A DNA stretch of 64,000 bases from Streptomyces sp. NBC_00443 (GCF_036014175.1 NZ_CP107917.1:1798001-1862000); one strand, 5' to 3'. Counted from the first letter of the stretch, positions 8,533 through 18,907 are shown. Made by a program: numbers and translations. Notes: a model not told the origin generated them from the letters alone.

Positions 8533-9015
8533 TCACGCGGCATCCGCGTCGAGTTCGAACCACACCGCCTTCCCCACCCCGTGCGTCCGCACGCCCCAGT
8601 CGTCCGCGAGGGACTGGACCAGCACCAGGCCTCTGCCGTTCGTACAGCTGTCGGCGTTCGGTACGCGCAGTCTGGGCCGGCGGGCCACGAAGTCCCTCAC
8701 CTCCACCCTGAGTCCGTGCGGTCCGACGATCGCCGTCAGGACGGCGTCATGGTCGGTGTGGACGATCGCGTTGGTGACGAGCTCGCTGGTGAGCAGTTCG
8801 GCTATGTCCGATCTTCCGGGCCTCCCCCAGTGCCGTAACAGCTCGCGCAGGGCCCTGCGTGCCTCCGGTACGGCCCGCAGGTCCGCCCGTCCGAGTCTGC
8901 GCCTGAGCTGAGGCGACTGCGCGTGTTCCCCGGCGCTCGCGGCCTTGTCCTCCACTGTCCGTGCCGAGGAGGCCCCGATGGTGATGGGACCGCCTCCTCG
9001 TGCCTGCCTTTTCAT
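8533..9015 (-). CDS. RsbW/SpoIIAB-like ATP-binding regulatory protein
   Basis: Protein of 160 residues with a GHKL (HATPase) fold: the N-box ELLTSELVTNAIVHTD near residue 78 and the glycine-rich lid GRGLVLVQSLADDWGV near 128. This is the class of short serine kinases/anti-sigma factors that is greatly expanded in Streptomyces; most lack a known partner. No anti-anti-sigma or sigma gene is adjacent, so the target is unknown. The first 40 residues are poorly conserved and disordered. ATG at 9015 follows GGGGG at short spacing. Confidence 0.85.
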   Translation of the reverse strand: MKRQARGGGPITIGASSARTVEDKAASAGEHAQSPQLRRRLGRADLRAVPEARRALRELLRHWGRPGRSDIAELLTSELVTNAIVHTDHDAVLTAIVGPHGLRVEVRDFVARRPRLRVPNADSCTNGRGLVLVQSLADDWGVRTHGVGKAVWFELDADAA

Positions 9016-9535
9016 GACCCCCGCCCGCGTGCCGATGTCGGTTCCCCTCCTGCTCGAACACGTTCACGGGAACCTTTCCCAGTCGGACCGGCGGCAGTCA
9101 TGTCGAATCGTCAACGACCAGGTGTTCGGCCACGGTCACGGCAGGCCGTGCCGGTGGATGAAACCCGGAACGCCACCCACCGGCCGCCCGGAGGCCACCG
9201 CGGACGACGACCGGATCGAGTCGGCCACCGGCCAAGGCCACGGCCGGCGGGCTGCGGGTGCGATTCCGGCGAGGGGAGACAAGGCGGTCCGATCCGCCCC
9301 CGCGGAGGCGGCCGACCAGGGCAGTCCTGCACGGCATCGTGCCGATGTCCCCGAGGGCCTGCGGACCGCTGCGGATCGGACAGTTCGACGATCCCGCTCT
9401 GCGGATCAGGCCGTACGCGACCCGGAGGTCCGGCGGGCGCGCCTCGACGTCGAGGCACCGACCGAGCCGATGCACGAAGTCCGGGAATCTGGCCGGAATT
9501 CGCTACTGCACCTGCCCCGGTGGTGCCGTGTGGTG
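9016..9535. other. Long intergenic region without a convincing gene
   Basis: About 520 bp upstream of the ATPase gene. Open frames exist on both strands but are rich in Arg and Pro, lack ribosome binding sites and resemble no known family, so none is called. The ATPase promoter must lie at the left end. Confidence 0.5.
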
Positions 9536-9578
9536 GCGGGGCCGCCCGCCCGACCCCCGTCCGGGAGGGCGGCCCCGC
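9536..9578. terminator. Hairpin terminator of the secreted protein gene
   Basis: GCGGGGCCGCCC (9536-9547) pairs perfectly with GGGCGGCCCCGC (9567-9578), a 12-bp stem. It lies 28 bp beyond the stop of the leftward gene at 9606. Confidence 0.75.
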
Positions 9579-9605
9579 TGGTGAGGTGGTCCTGTGGTGC
9601 GCCGG

Positions 9606-10223
9606 TCAGTAGAGCTTGTTGACCGCGGTGGTGGTCGTCTTCTTGAAGGCCTTCACCGGCGCGTCCGTGAAGTCGCCCATCTGCCCCCACTGCACGACGG
9701 TGACGGTGCCGCCGTCCCGGCCGACCGAGACGAGGTGGATGTCCATGGCACCCCACGAGGCACGCGTCGCGAAGCCGTGGACGCGGGCGCCCTCCTCGAC
9801 CGGCAGGCTGCCGTAGCTCTTGTAGTCGGCCTCGATCTCCGGGTCGGCGTCCATGCGCGTGACGCAGCGCTTGATCTCCTTGTCGAGGCGGGTGGCGAGT
9901 GCCTTCGCCTTGGCGTTGTCACCGACGACGACGTTGAGCTGCTCGGCACCGGTGTCGAGTTCGGTGCGGAAGGTGCGGTAGCGGGAGTCGTAGGCGAGCA
10001 GCGCTTCGCCGAAGCAGTACTGCATCTCCTCCGGCACCCCGTCGGCGACCGGGGCGGCGGTCCAGCCGGAGGAGGGGTGCGGCGGGAGTTCGGTCGCCGA
10101 CAGGAACTTCGGCGCGGGCGCCTTCGTCGCGGCGCCGGCGGGTGCGGCGGCGAGTGCGGCGCCCGCCGCGAGGCCCGCGACGACGAGTGCGGCGAGCGTG
10201 CCGGTGCGAGTGCGCTTGGACAT
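9606..10223 (-). CDS. Secreted hypothetical protein
   Basis: Exported protein of 205 residues. A Sec signal peptide covers about residues 1-32 (KRTRTG, then LAALVVAGLAAGAALAAAPA, cleavage near AGAATKA). The mature part resembles PknH-like sensor or secreted Streptomyces proteins of unknown function: SATELPPHPSSGWTAAP near the start, two cysteines (EMQYCFGEALLAYDSR and IKRCVTRMD) that could form a disulfide, and a C-terminal sheet-rich stretch (VHLVSVGRDGGTVTVVQWGQ type). ATG at 10223 has GGGGGGAC 5-6 bases upstream. It is monocistronic, with its own terminator at 9536. Confidence 0.75.
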   Translation of the reverse strand: MSKRTRTGTLAALVVAGLAAGAALAAAPAGAATKAPAPKFLSATELPPHPSSGWTAAPVADGVPEEMQYCFGEALLAYDSRYRTFRTELDTGAEQLNVVVGDNAKAKALATRLDKEIKRCVTRMDADPEIEADYKSYGSLPVEEGARVHGFATRASWGAMDIHLVSVGRDGGTVTVVQWGQMGDFTDAPVKAFKKTTTTAVNKLY

Positions 10224-10460
10224 GGGTGTCCCCCCGTGAAAGACATGACAGCGTGAACGATCGGAAGTGAGCCGGCACCGACGGCGGATGGTCCGTCCCG
10301 CCCTGGTCGGTGCGACACCAAGAGCATCAGTCGTCACAGCGGGCGACCGCAAGCGCCGACACCCGATCCGCGACGGTGGAACCATCCCAGCCCTTCTGAC
10401 GTGCAGGTATATGGAGTGCCTGGGATGCCGTCCCGGGACGGGTGAGGACACGGGGGAACG

Positions 10461-11774
10461 GTGTCGGCAGCACAGGACGACGTCCAGGAGTTCGCGGCGT
10501 TGCTCAGCCGCCTGAAGGACCGCACCGACCGCAGCTACGGTCAGCTGGCCCGCCGCCTGAACATGAACACCTCCACGCTGCACCGCTACTGCGCCGGCGA
10601 CGCGGTCCCGGTCGACTTCGCCCCCGTGGAACGCTTCGCCACGCTGTGCGGGGCGACGTCACAGGAGCGGCTGGAGCTGCACCGGCTGTGGATCCTGGCG
10701 GTGGCGGCACGGCAGCGGTCCCGTTCGGCGGCTTCCGCCACGACGGACAGCGCCTCTTCCGCAGCGGACGACTCCCCCGCGGAAACGGCCGAGGAGCCGA
10801 CGGGGCTGCTCACCGCGGACCCGAAACCGGCCGGCACCCCTCCCTGCCACCCCTGGTACCGCCGCCGGCGCCTGCTGGTCTCGGCGGCCGTGGCGACGGC
10901 GCTGCTCGCCACGCTCGGCAGCCTCTCCGCTCTGCCGGACGACGACCGTCCCCGCGCGAGCGACTCCGTCCAGGGCACCGATCCGGCCCGTACGACGCCG
11001 ACGGGCGCTCCCCACCCGAAGTCGACGACCTCGCCGAGCCCCTCCCCCACCACACCGTCACCGTCGGCCGACGCCTCGCAGAAGTCCTCGCCGAAGCCCA
11101 CTCCGTCCACCGGCAGCCCCTCGAAGGAAGCCGGCCGGCAGCAGCCCCAGGCCGGGGTGCCGCTCACCTGGAGCGCCAACTCCCATGTGTGGCAGGCCGG
11201 CTGCGGCCATGACTACGTCGTCGCCAGGCCGCCCAGCCAGGTACCGCCGCCTCCCGCGCCGCAGGATGCCGAGGTGTGGGCGGGCTCGCAGAGCGCGGTG
11301 CACGGGGAGCAGACGATGGTCGAGATCTCCGTGCAGGGCAAGACCTCCACGGCCGTCGTCCTGAAGTCCCTGAGGGTGCGCGTCGTCGGCCGCTCGGCGC
11401 CTTCCGGAGGCACCGTCTACACCATGGACCAGGGCTGCGGCGGAGCGCTGACGCCTCGCTACTTCGACGTCGACCTGGACAAGGACCGCCCCATCGCCCG
11501 CCCGGCCGACGGCAACGACACGGGCGTCACGATCCCGGCCATGCGCCTGCCGTACCGCGTGTCCGCCGAGGACCCGGAGGTGCTGCTGATCGACGCGCGG
11601 ACGGAGAACTGCGACTGCAGCTGGTACCTGGAGCTGGACTGGTCCTCCCAGGGCCGCACCGGCACGGTCCGCATCGACGACCACGGCCGCCCCTTCCGCA
11701 CGACGGGCATCAAGGAGCTGCCCATGTACGTGTACGACACCTCGGCCCGCTCGTGGGTGACGTACCGGCCGTAG
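10461..11774 (+). CDS. HTH domain, transmembrane and extracytoplasmic domain protein
   Basis: Protein of 437 residues. Residues 11-60 form an Xre-like helix-turn-helix (YGQLARRLNMNTSTLHRYCA). Residues 85-135 are disordered, one membrane helix lies at 138-158 (LLVSAAVATALLATLGSLSAL), and a long Ser/Thr/Pro stalk runs to about 225. A globular C-terminal domain follows with conserved cysteines (WQAGCGHDYVV, MDQGCGGALTPRYFDVDLDK, ARTENCDCSWYLELDW). With the DNA-binding domain inside and the stalk and C-terminal domain outside, it looks like a one-protein membrane regulator. GTG at 10461 follows GGGGGA at 4 bases. The ligand and target genes are unknown. Confidence 0.8.
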   Translation: MSAAQDDVQEFAALLSRLKDRTDRSYGQLARRLNMNTSTLHRYCAGDAVPVDFAPVERFATLCGATSQERLELHRLWILAVAARQRSRSAASATTDSASSAADDSPAETAEEPTGLLTADPKPAGTPPCHPWYRRRRLLVSAAVATALLATLGSLSALPDDDRPRASDSVQGTDPARTTPTGAPHPKSTTSPSPSPTTPSPSADASQKSSPKPTPSTGSPSKEAGRQQPQAGVPLTWSANSHVWQAGCGHDYVVARPPSQVPPPPAPQDAEVWAGSQSAVHGEQTMVEISVQGKTSTAVVLKSLRVRVVGRSAPSGGTVYTMDQGCGGALTPRYFDVDLDKDRPIARPADGNDTGVTIPAMRLPYRVSAEDPEVLLIDARTENCDCSWYLELDWSSQGRTGTVRIDDHGRPFRTTGIKELPMYVYDTSARSWVTYRP

Positions 11775-11786
11775 CCGAAGCCGCCG

Positions 11787-13099
11787 TCAGGCCTCCCAGA
11801 CGGCCGCCGCCGTACGGTCGTCGGCGTACCCCTTGACCCGGACCTGGGTGTCGGCGAGGAACTCGGCGAGGCCGGGCGGTTCTGGAGCGGACCACCGGCC
11901 GGTGAGGTGGGCGGCGAGTTCGGGCTCGCCGCGCAGCGGGTCGGCGAGGCCGCCGGTGCACATGAGGAGGGTGTCTCCGGGGCGGGCCACGGACGCGCGG
12001 AAGCGGAAGGGTTCGCGGGGCGCTTCGGGGGCGGGGTCGTAGGGGCTCGGGGGCGTGGTGATGCCGAGGTCCATGGTGAGGCGGTCGCCCTCGGGGGTTT
12101 CGGCGGGGAGCGAGCCGAAGCCGACGACGGGTTCGCCGGTGACGTCGGTGACGCGGGGTTCGATGTCCTGCCATGCGCCGTCCCGCAGGCGGAAGAGTCC
12201 GCCCGCACCGACTCCGAAGAAGACCCGGGTCCGGCACTCGGGGTCGGCGGGGAGGAGGAGGCAGCGCAGGGTCGCCGCGTACTCCTCGGCTTCGATGCCC
12301 TGTTCGGCGGCGCTGGCGCGGAGTTTGCCGAGGCTGCGGTCGGTGAGGCGGTGCAGGCCGGACTTCAGGTCGCCGCGCCTGGCGGCCCTTATGTCGTCCG
12401 CGAGCCGCCCGTGACTGCGGCCGACGGCCCGGCCGATCCAGTGGCATGCCTCGGCGGCGGCGCGGTGCGCGCCCGGGGTGGCGCGGGCGCCGGTGGCCAT
12501 CGCCACCAGGATCAGGGCGTGTTCGCCGGTGCCGAAGCGGGCGGTGAGGAGGGAGTCGCGGCGGGGTTCGCCCCGGTAACGGGCGGAGTCGCCGCGCAGG
12601 GACACGGCCCGCAGGGTGGAAACGCCATAGCGGGCGCCGTCGAGGACGGTGTCGGCGACCAGGTCGTCGAGGTCGTCGGGGTCCGCGGGTGGCAGGGCGG
12701 TGGGTTCGGGGGCGTAGGTGGGAGGGCCGTCGCCCACGTAGTCGAGGGCGGTCGGGGGTGGGTGGGGAGGTCCACCTGGGTCGCTGTGCGGGGCTCGTCG
12801 CCGGTCGTCGGCGCCGCCCGCTCCCGGGGCTCCTCCACGGTGAATCCCGGCGGTTTCGGCAGGCCCGCGGGGAAGGTCGACGGACCCGGACCCGGAGGAC
12901 CCGCCACGGCATCCGTGCCGGCCCGCGGAGCCGGAACCGGGGCGCCGGCGCCGGTCCCCGACACTCCCGCCGCCGAGGCGAACCGGTCGTCCAGTGTGTC
13001 GGGCGCCTTGGTCGGGCCCGTGTCATCGGTGAAGTCACCGTACAACTGCCCCCACCAGTCGTCCTCGTGACCGGTGGCCTTTCCCCCCTGCTGGCTCAT
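11787..13099 (-). pseudogene. PP2C-like (degenerate phosphatase) protein, frameshifted
   Basis: Two frames together make one recognisable Streptomyces protein. The N-terminal part starts with ATG at 13099 (MSQQGGKATGHEDDWWGQLY) and runs in one frame until the Pro-rich linker; the conserved part (YAPEPTALPPADPDDLDDLV, GDSARYRGEPRRDSLLTARF, PGDTLLMCTGGLADPL, ending DDRTAAAVWEA) lies in another frame down to 11787. The shift falls in a C-rich stretch at about 12740-12800. The domain is PP2C-like, but the usual metal-binding Asp-Gly motif is not seen, so catalytic activity is doubtful even in an intact copy. A homopolymer sequencing error is as likely as real decay. An alternative is that only 11787-12737 is translated, from a GTG at 12737. 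Confidence 0.7.
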
Positions 13100-13239
13100 G
13101 CCCTCAATTGTCCACCGCACGGCCCGTATGAAAACGGGGCATCCGGAAAATCCGACCCGGTGAGCCGCCTCGAAAGGCGTGGTCGAGTGACGTGTTGAAC
13201 ACTCGTGCGAGACAAGTGACGGAACGGGACGTGAAACAG

Positions 13240-13283
13240 GTCGCCGGGCGGTCCCACCCCCCACGGGAGAACCGCCCGGCGAC
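13240..13283. terminator. Hairpin terminator downstream of the subtilase gene
   Basis: GTCGCCGGGCGGT (13240-13252) pairs perfectly with ACCGCCCGGCGAC (13271-13283), a 13-bp stem with an 18-base loop, 38 bp after the subtilase stop. Confidence 0.8.
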
Positions 13284-13320
13284 TGTCGGGTGACCCGGGC
13301 CCGGATCCCCTTCGCGCGCC

Positions 13321-16300
13321 TCAGCGCACGTCGTAGGCCCGGGTCACGATCTGGGTGACCGAGGTTCCGTTCGTGTCGGTCAGGACGGTTTTGAGTGTGA
13401 CCGGCTTTCCTGTCGCTCCGCTGTGATTCACCTTCGCGGTCCAGGTCCCGTCGTCCTGACGTGCCGTCCGTGCCTCGGTCCAGGTACCGCCTTCGTCGTA
13501 GGAATAAGCGAGTTGGGCCCGTGCCAGCTCCCCGGGCTCGTAGCCCTCATGGCCGGTCGCCGTGAGCGCGATCTCCTGTCCGTCCTCGGCGGGGAGCGTC
13601 TTCAGGCCGTTCTCCGGAAGCGCGTACCGCGGAAAGAGCATCGGTATGCCCTGCGAGTACGCGTCCTCGTCCAGGGCCGAGCGGAAGGTCCAGGTCGTCG
13701 TCGTGCTCGTGGAGCGCTTCCAGGCCGCGGCCGGAGGGCCGATCTTCGCGGTGTTCAGGGTGAGTTCGTATGTCGACGCGTCGGGCGGGACGGTGAACAC
13801 CCCGAACGGGTAGGGACTTTCACCGATCGACTCGCCGCCGCGCCGCAGCGTCATGCCGCCGATGTCGCCGAAGCTCCCCTGAACGCCCTGGTGCTGACCG
13901 TCGCCCCAGAAGCCGGGTGCCACGCCGATCAGGTTGCCCTGCCGTTCGGCGGCGAGGGCGGGCCGGCCGCTGCCGTCGAGCGGGGTGGCGGGGGCGAGGA
14001 CACCGCCGTACCACTCCTCGGTCCGCCGCTCCCCCTTCCGGTACGTCCGCATGGGGTCGATCATGAACTCGCCCCAGGGGAAGCTGCTGGACACCTCGTG
14101 CTCCCAGCCGGTCGTGCCCGGCGAGTGGTACTCGGTGCGGGTGAAGGGCGCGGGGACCGTCTCCAGCCCGGCGAAGTAGCCGCTCAGTCCGTTCGGGCGG
14201 GTCATGGCCGTCAGGTCGATGTGGTCGGTGGCGGCGGACGCCATCGAGTGGTACGTCGCCGTCGTCGCCGCCAGGTCCCGGTCCCGGACGCGATAGGTGC
14301 GGTCGCCGCCGATCGGGCCCTGCTCCGGGAAGGCGAGGTTGTACACGTACGGGCTCTTGGCGGTGGCCTTCCAGCGCAGGGTCACGTCCCCGGCCGCGAG
14401 CAGCGCCTTCGCCTCCTCGGCCGGGACGGCGAGGACCGGCAGCGGGCCGCCGGTGAAGCCGGCCGACGGGTACCAGCGGCCGAGGGCGTCACGGTGGACG
14501 AGGACCGCCACCGCACCGGCCTCCTTCGCTCGCCTGGCGACCTCGTGGGCGCTCCCGCCGTCCGGGATCCCGACGAGCGCGATCTTTCCCGCCGCTCCCG
14601 AAAGCTCCTCCTCCGTACCGGACTTGGCGTCGAACAGCGGCGCCCGGCCCGTGCCGTCGAGGTTGGCCGAGTTGAAGGACGCGGTCGTCGGGTGCAGCGA
14701 CCGGCCGCCCTCGACGGCGAGTTCGGTGATCTGTGGGGCCGCCGCGCGCCAGAAGCTGTCGAACTCGAAGTCCCCTTCGGCCGCCCTGCCCGTGACGGAG
14801 GCGTAATAGCCGCGCAGTACGCGCCCGCCGGCCGCCGTGCCCGCGTGCAGCCAGGTGTCGTCCCAGCTGCGGGCGAACCCGAGTGTGGCACCGCGGAGTT
14901 CGGTCGGCCGGTCCGTCCTGATGTTCAGCCGGTGGGCCTTGCGGGCGTCGAGGACGACGGTCGTGTCGTCGCGGATCTCCAGCTGCGGACGGCCGAGGTA
15001 GGTGAGGGAGTCCAGGAGCGTGTCCTGGGTCCCGGTGGTGGTGATGAAGCTGGAGAGGAAGTAGGCGCCCGGGCGGATCCGGTACGTCTGGTCCGCGGCG
15101 CCCTCGTTGAAGCGGCGCTCGCCGGCCGCGTCATCGGTGCCGATCAGGTCGACGGAGGAGGCGCCGTCGGCGGGCTTGCCGAGGCGGTCGATCAGCTTCA
15201 CGCGCAGGGTGACGGTCTCCGGCTGGACGTAGAGCGCGAAGGGGTCGAGACCGTGCGGCCGTCCTTGGCGGTGGCGAGGACGCGGCCCGTGACGTCGCCG
15301 TGCTGGGCCCGCGTGAGCGTCGCCGTCGGGTCGATCCGCAGCGGGACCTCGACCGTCCCGCCCGCCGGAACGGTGACCGAGCGGGCACCGAGGCGGGCGA
15401 TCGACGAGCGGACGGTGGAGCCGTCGTTGCCGGTTACGGCGGGCACCGACAGCTTCAGCTCCACCGCCCTGTCCGTGGTGTTGGTGTAGGGCACGGCGAC
15501 CGTCGTGCGGTCGCTCGCGTCCTGGGGCCAGTTGAAGGTGCCGGTCCGGAGCGCGGGTGCGCCCAGCACCTGCTGCCCGATCGCGGCGCGGACGTCGAGG
15601 CGTCCGCCACCTGTGGCGCGGGCGTCGCCGGGGATGTCCGTGTCGGCGGAGGAGACGAGCGCCGCCTTGATCTGCCGGGCATTCCACGCCGGGTGACGTT
15701 GCTTGACGATGGCCGCCGCGCCCGCGACGTGCGGGGTCGCCATCGATGTACCGCTCATGGACCGGTAGGCGTACACGCCACGTCCGCCGGCCTGCGCGGC
15801 GGAGATGCCGACGCCCGGTGCGGCGATCTCCGGCTTGAGGGTGTGCGAGCCGTACGCCGGGCCGCGGCTGGAGAAGGAGGCCGTGGAGTCGTCGCGGTCG
15901 ACGGCACCGACGGTGAGGACGCTCGGGGCGCAACCCGGGGACGAGATCGTGTTGTTGCCGGGGCCGGTGTTGCCCGCCGCGATGACGAAAAGGGTGTTTT
16001 CGCTCGATCTGGCGAGCTCCTCCGTGGCCTGGGCCATCGGGTCGGTGCAGTCGGTGCGGGCCGGGTTGCCGAGGCTCATCGAGACGACGTCGGCGCCCTG
16101 GTCGACGGCCCACTGCATGCCGGCGATGATCCACGAGGTCTCGCCCTGGCCGTAGTCGTTGAGGACCTTGCCGTGCAGGAGGTCGGCACCGGGTGCGACG
16201 CCCTTCTTCCTGCCGTCGCTCGCGGCGCCCGTGCCGCCGACGGTGGAGGTGGTGTGGGTGCCGTGGCCGTCGTGGTCGTCGGCGTCCGGGGAGTCGGTGA

Positions 16301-17066
16301 AGTTCTTCGAGGCGGTGATGCGGCCCTTGAGGTCGGGATGTTCGGCATCGGCACCGGTGTCCAGGACGGCGACCTTGGCGCCCTTGCCGTCGTAACCGGC
16401 GGCCCAGGCCTCGGGAGCGTGCACCTGGCGGGTCGAACGGTCGAGGGTGGCCCGGACCTTGGCGTCGAGCCACAGCTTCTTCAGGTCGCCGGCCGCGCGG
16501 GAGCGGGGGCTCGTGACGTCGGCCCAGAAGTCGGCGGCCTTCTTCTTGTCGGCCTCCAGGGCCACACCGTCGATCGGGTCGAGGACGAGACCGCGGTCGG
16601 CTCCGCGCGGGGCGGGCGGGACGGCTCGGGCGACGGAGCGGTCGTACGTGGCGATCAGCGGGAGCGTCGTGCGGTGGGCGTCGTCGTAGCCCTGGCGGAT
16701 CAGGCCCGTGACGTTGAAGAGCTCCTCGTCGACGCGGCCGGCGGCGATCGCCTCGACCGCGCCCGCAGGGTAGACGTACAGATCGTCGCCGGAGCGGCGG
16801 GTCTGCGTGAAGGGCGTCGTGCCGTCCTCGCCGGGCAGTGCGACGGCCCCGTCGCGGGTGACGAGGACGCGGTCGCCGGTGACGAGGGTGACGACGGAGC
16901 CTGAACCGGCGCCGGGGGTGGCCCGGTCGCCGGTCAGCTGCCTCGGGCCGTCGGTCGCCGGGTGCGCGGCTACGGCGGTGGCCGCATGCGTGGGTACGGC
17001 TGTCGTCACGGCCAGGATCGCGGCGGTCGCCGCACCCGTGGCCGTACGCGATATCGCTCTCCCCAA
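13321..17066 (-). pseudogene. Secreted S8 family serine peptidase (subtilisin-like), frameshifted
   Basis: A large exported subtilase of about 1,248 residues if intact. The N-terminal frame has a signal peptide (SRTATGAATAAILAVTTA, cleavage near THAATA), a propeptide and the full catalytic triad: Asp in VAVLDTGADAEHPDLKG, His in DGHGTHTTSTVGG, Ser in SMSGTSMATPHVAGAA. At 15241-15244 the frame changes: TVSTP continues as SRSTSSRR and stops at 15198, while FALYVQPETVTLRVKLIDRL and the remaining 640 residues (with a PA-type domain) run on in another frame to 13321. Adding one C to the run of four restores TVSTPFALYVQPE. A TTG at 17066 with AGGAAGAGGG upstream is the only sensible start. It is divergent from its probable regulator at 17307. 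Sequencing error or recent loss; catalytic parts are intact. Confidence 0.85.
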
Positions 17067-17221
17067 GATCGCCCTCTTCCTTGCTGCCGCCTGCCGACGG
17101 GCGCGAAAGCGCAGGCCAGGAAGGCCCAAGTCGGGCAAAGCGGGCGGTGGTTGATGCTGCGGTGGCGTCACCTTGGCAGAGTGGCGGGTGGTACGGCGAT
17201 GATGTGCGAAGGCGGTTTTGC

Positions 17222-17245
17222 GCCGTGGCCGTTTTCCGCCACGGC
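17222..17245. promoter_or_regulatory. Inverted repeat in the divergent subtilase/regulator region
   Basis: GCCGTGGC (17222-17229) and GCCACGGC (17238-17245) form an 8-bp inverted repeat around CGTTTTCC, between the subtilase and its divergent regulator gene. It is a candidate operator for that regulator; the assignment is by position only. Confidence 0.4.
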
Positions 17246-17306
17246 CCGAACGCCGGTGTTCTTTTTGCGGATGTGCCGGATGTTCTTTCGGGGAGGGCGC
17301 GGCCCG

Positions 17307-18296
17307 ATGCTGGGAGCGATAGGTCTCGACGAGACACACGAGTCGGCGTACCGCGCCCTGGTGTCCGTGGGCGCCGCCGACGTACCCGATCTCGCGCGCC
17401 GGCTGACGCTCGGCGAGTACGACACCGAGCGCGCCCTGCGCCGCCTGGAACGGCACGGTCTCGCGGCGCAGTCCTCGGCCCGGCCCGGGCGCTGGGTCGC
17501 CGCGCCGCCCGGGGTGGCGCTGGGCGCGCTGCTCACCCAGCAGCGGCACGAGCTGGAGAAGGCGGAGCTGGCGGCCGCGTTGCTCGCCGAGGAGTACCGG
17601 GCGGGGGTCGCCGAACCGGCCGTGCACGACCTGGTCGAGGTGGTGATCGGTGCGGCCGCCGTGTCGCAGCGCTTCCTCCAGCTCCAGCTCGGGGCGAGCG
17701 AGGAGGTGTGCGCGCTGGTCACCGGCAACCCCGTCGCCGTCACCGGTGTCGAGAACGAGGCGGAGGAGCAGGCCGCCCATCGCGGCGTCCGCTACCGGGT
17801 GGTCCTGGAGCGCTCGGTCCTCGACCAGCCGCACGGCATCACCGAGCTGTCCGCCGCCCTCGGCCGCGAGGAGCAGGTGCGGGTCGTCGAGCAGGTGCCG
17901 ACCAAGCTGGTGATCGCCGACCGCACGCTCGCCCTGGTGCCGCTGAGCTCGCACACCGCGGAGCCGGCCGCGCTGGTCGTCCACGCGAGCGGGCTGCTGG
18001 AGCTGCTCTCCGGGCTGTTCGAGTCGGTGTGGCGGGAGGCGCTGCCGGTACGCCTCGGCACGTCCGGCGTCACCGAGCAGCAGCCGGACGGCCCCGACGA
18101 CACCGACCTGGAGGTGCTCTCCCTGCTGCTCGCCGGCCTGACCGACGCGAGCGTGGCCAAACAGCTGGACCTGGGGCTGCGGACCGTACAGCGCCGGGTG
18201 AAGCGGCTGATGGAGCTGAACGGGGTGACGACGCGACTGCAGCTGGGGTGGCACGCGTACGAGCGGGGGTGGGTGGCGCGGGAGCGGCAGGGGTGA
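17307..18296 (+). CDS. TrmB/LuxR-type helix-turn-helix regulator
   Basis: Regulator of 329 residues. An N-terminal TrmB-like winged helix covers about 1-65 (TLGEYDTERALRRLERHGLA), a middle phospholipase-D-like or effector region lies at about 90-240, and a C-terminal LuxR-type helix-turn-helix at about 270-325 (LLAGLTDASVAKQLDLGLRT, VQRRVKRLMELNGV). This two-HTH family is frequently divergent from subtilases in Streptomyces, as here, which suggests that it controls the protease. ATG at 17307 follows GGGGAGGG at about 12 bases; an upstream extension is possible but lacks conserved sequence. Confidence 0.85.
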   Translation: MLGAIGLDETHESAYRALVSVGAADVPDLARRLTLGEYDTERALRRLERHGLAAQSSARPGRWVAAPPGVALGALLTQQRHELEKAELAAALLAEEYRAGVAEPAVHDLVEVVIGAAAVSQRFLQLQLGASEEVCALVTGNPVAVTGVENEAEEQAAHRGVRYRVVLERSVLDQPHGITELSAALGREEQVRVVEQVPTKLVIADRTLALVPLSSHTAEPAALVVHASGLLELLSGLFESVWREALPVRLGTSGVTEQQPDGPDDTDLEVLSLLLAGLTDASVAKQLDLGLRTVQRRVKRLMELNGVTTRLQLGWHAYERGWVARERQG

Positions 18297-18424
18297 CGGG
18301 TGCCCGGGTACGGGCAGGGGTGACAGGGGTGACAGGCATCCAGGCACGGGCAAGGGTGACGGTGGCGCACCCACGCCGGCCAGGCTGATCTGCGCTTTCT
18401 CCCGGGCTCCGGCAGTCTGGTCAG

Positions 18425-18907
18425 ATGGGAGTGTGGGACCTTCTGCTGGTCGGCCTGGTCCTCCTGCTCGGCCTCTGCGGAGTGCTGGTACCCGGCGTGC
18501 CGGGGTCGTGGCTGGTGTGGGCCGCGGTCATGTGGTGGGCGCTGAAGGACCCCCAGCCGGTCGCGTGGTGGGTGCTCGTGGGGGCCACCGTCATGCTGCT
18601 CCTCTCCCAGGTGGTGCGCTGGGCACTCCCGCCCCGCCGACTGCGCCCGAACTGGGCCGGCCGTCGCATCGTGGTCTACGCCGGAGCGGGATCGTTCCTG
18701 GGCTTCTTCCTGATCCCCGTGCTCGGTTCGATCCCCGGCTTCATGGCCGGCATCTACCTGGGGGAACGGCTCCGGCTGGGCCGCCACGGCGAAGCGCGGG
18801 CCGCGCTGCGGACGGCGATGCGTGCGGGCGGTTCGAGCGTGCTGGCGGAGCTGTTCACCTGCCAGCTGATCGCGGGGGCGTGGCTCGGCGCGGTGATCTG
18901 GGGCTGA
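18425..18907 (+). CDS. DUF456 family membrane protein
   Basis: Small membrane protein of 160 residues with four hydrophobic segments (LLLVGLVLLLGLCGVLVPGV, PGSWLVWAAVMWWAL, WVLVGATVMLLLSQVV, a Gly-rich YAGAGSFLGFFLIPVLGSIP) and a final helix near the end. The Pro/Gly-rich VLVPGVPGSWLVW and the glycine-zipper GIYLGE motif identify DUF456, whose function is unknown. ATG at 18425 is the only reasonable start. It is monocistronic. Confidence 0.85.
   Translation: MGVWDLLLVGLVLLLGLCGVLVPGVPGSWLVWAAVMWWALKDPQPVAWWVLVGATVMLLLSQVVRWALPPRRLRPNWAGRRIVVYAGAGSFLGFFLIPVLGSIPGFMAGIYLGERLRLGRHGEARAALRTAMRAGGSSVLAELFTCQLIAGAWLGAVIWG

Noticed and set aside
9098..9475. Leftward open frame of 125 codons in the 9.0-9.6 kb gap
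   Set aside because: Arg/Pro-rich, no ribosome binding site, no similarity to any family I recognise; a chance frame in high-GC DNA.
18316..18333. Tandem AGGGGTGAC units after the TrmB/LuxR regulator gene
   Set aside because: Two short copies in GC-rich sequence; no evidence of function or dispersal.
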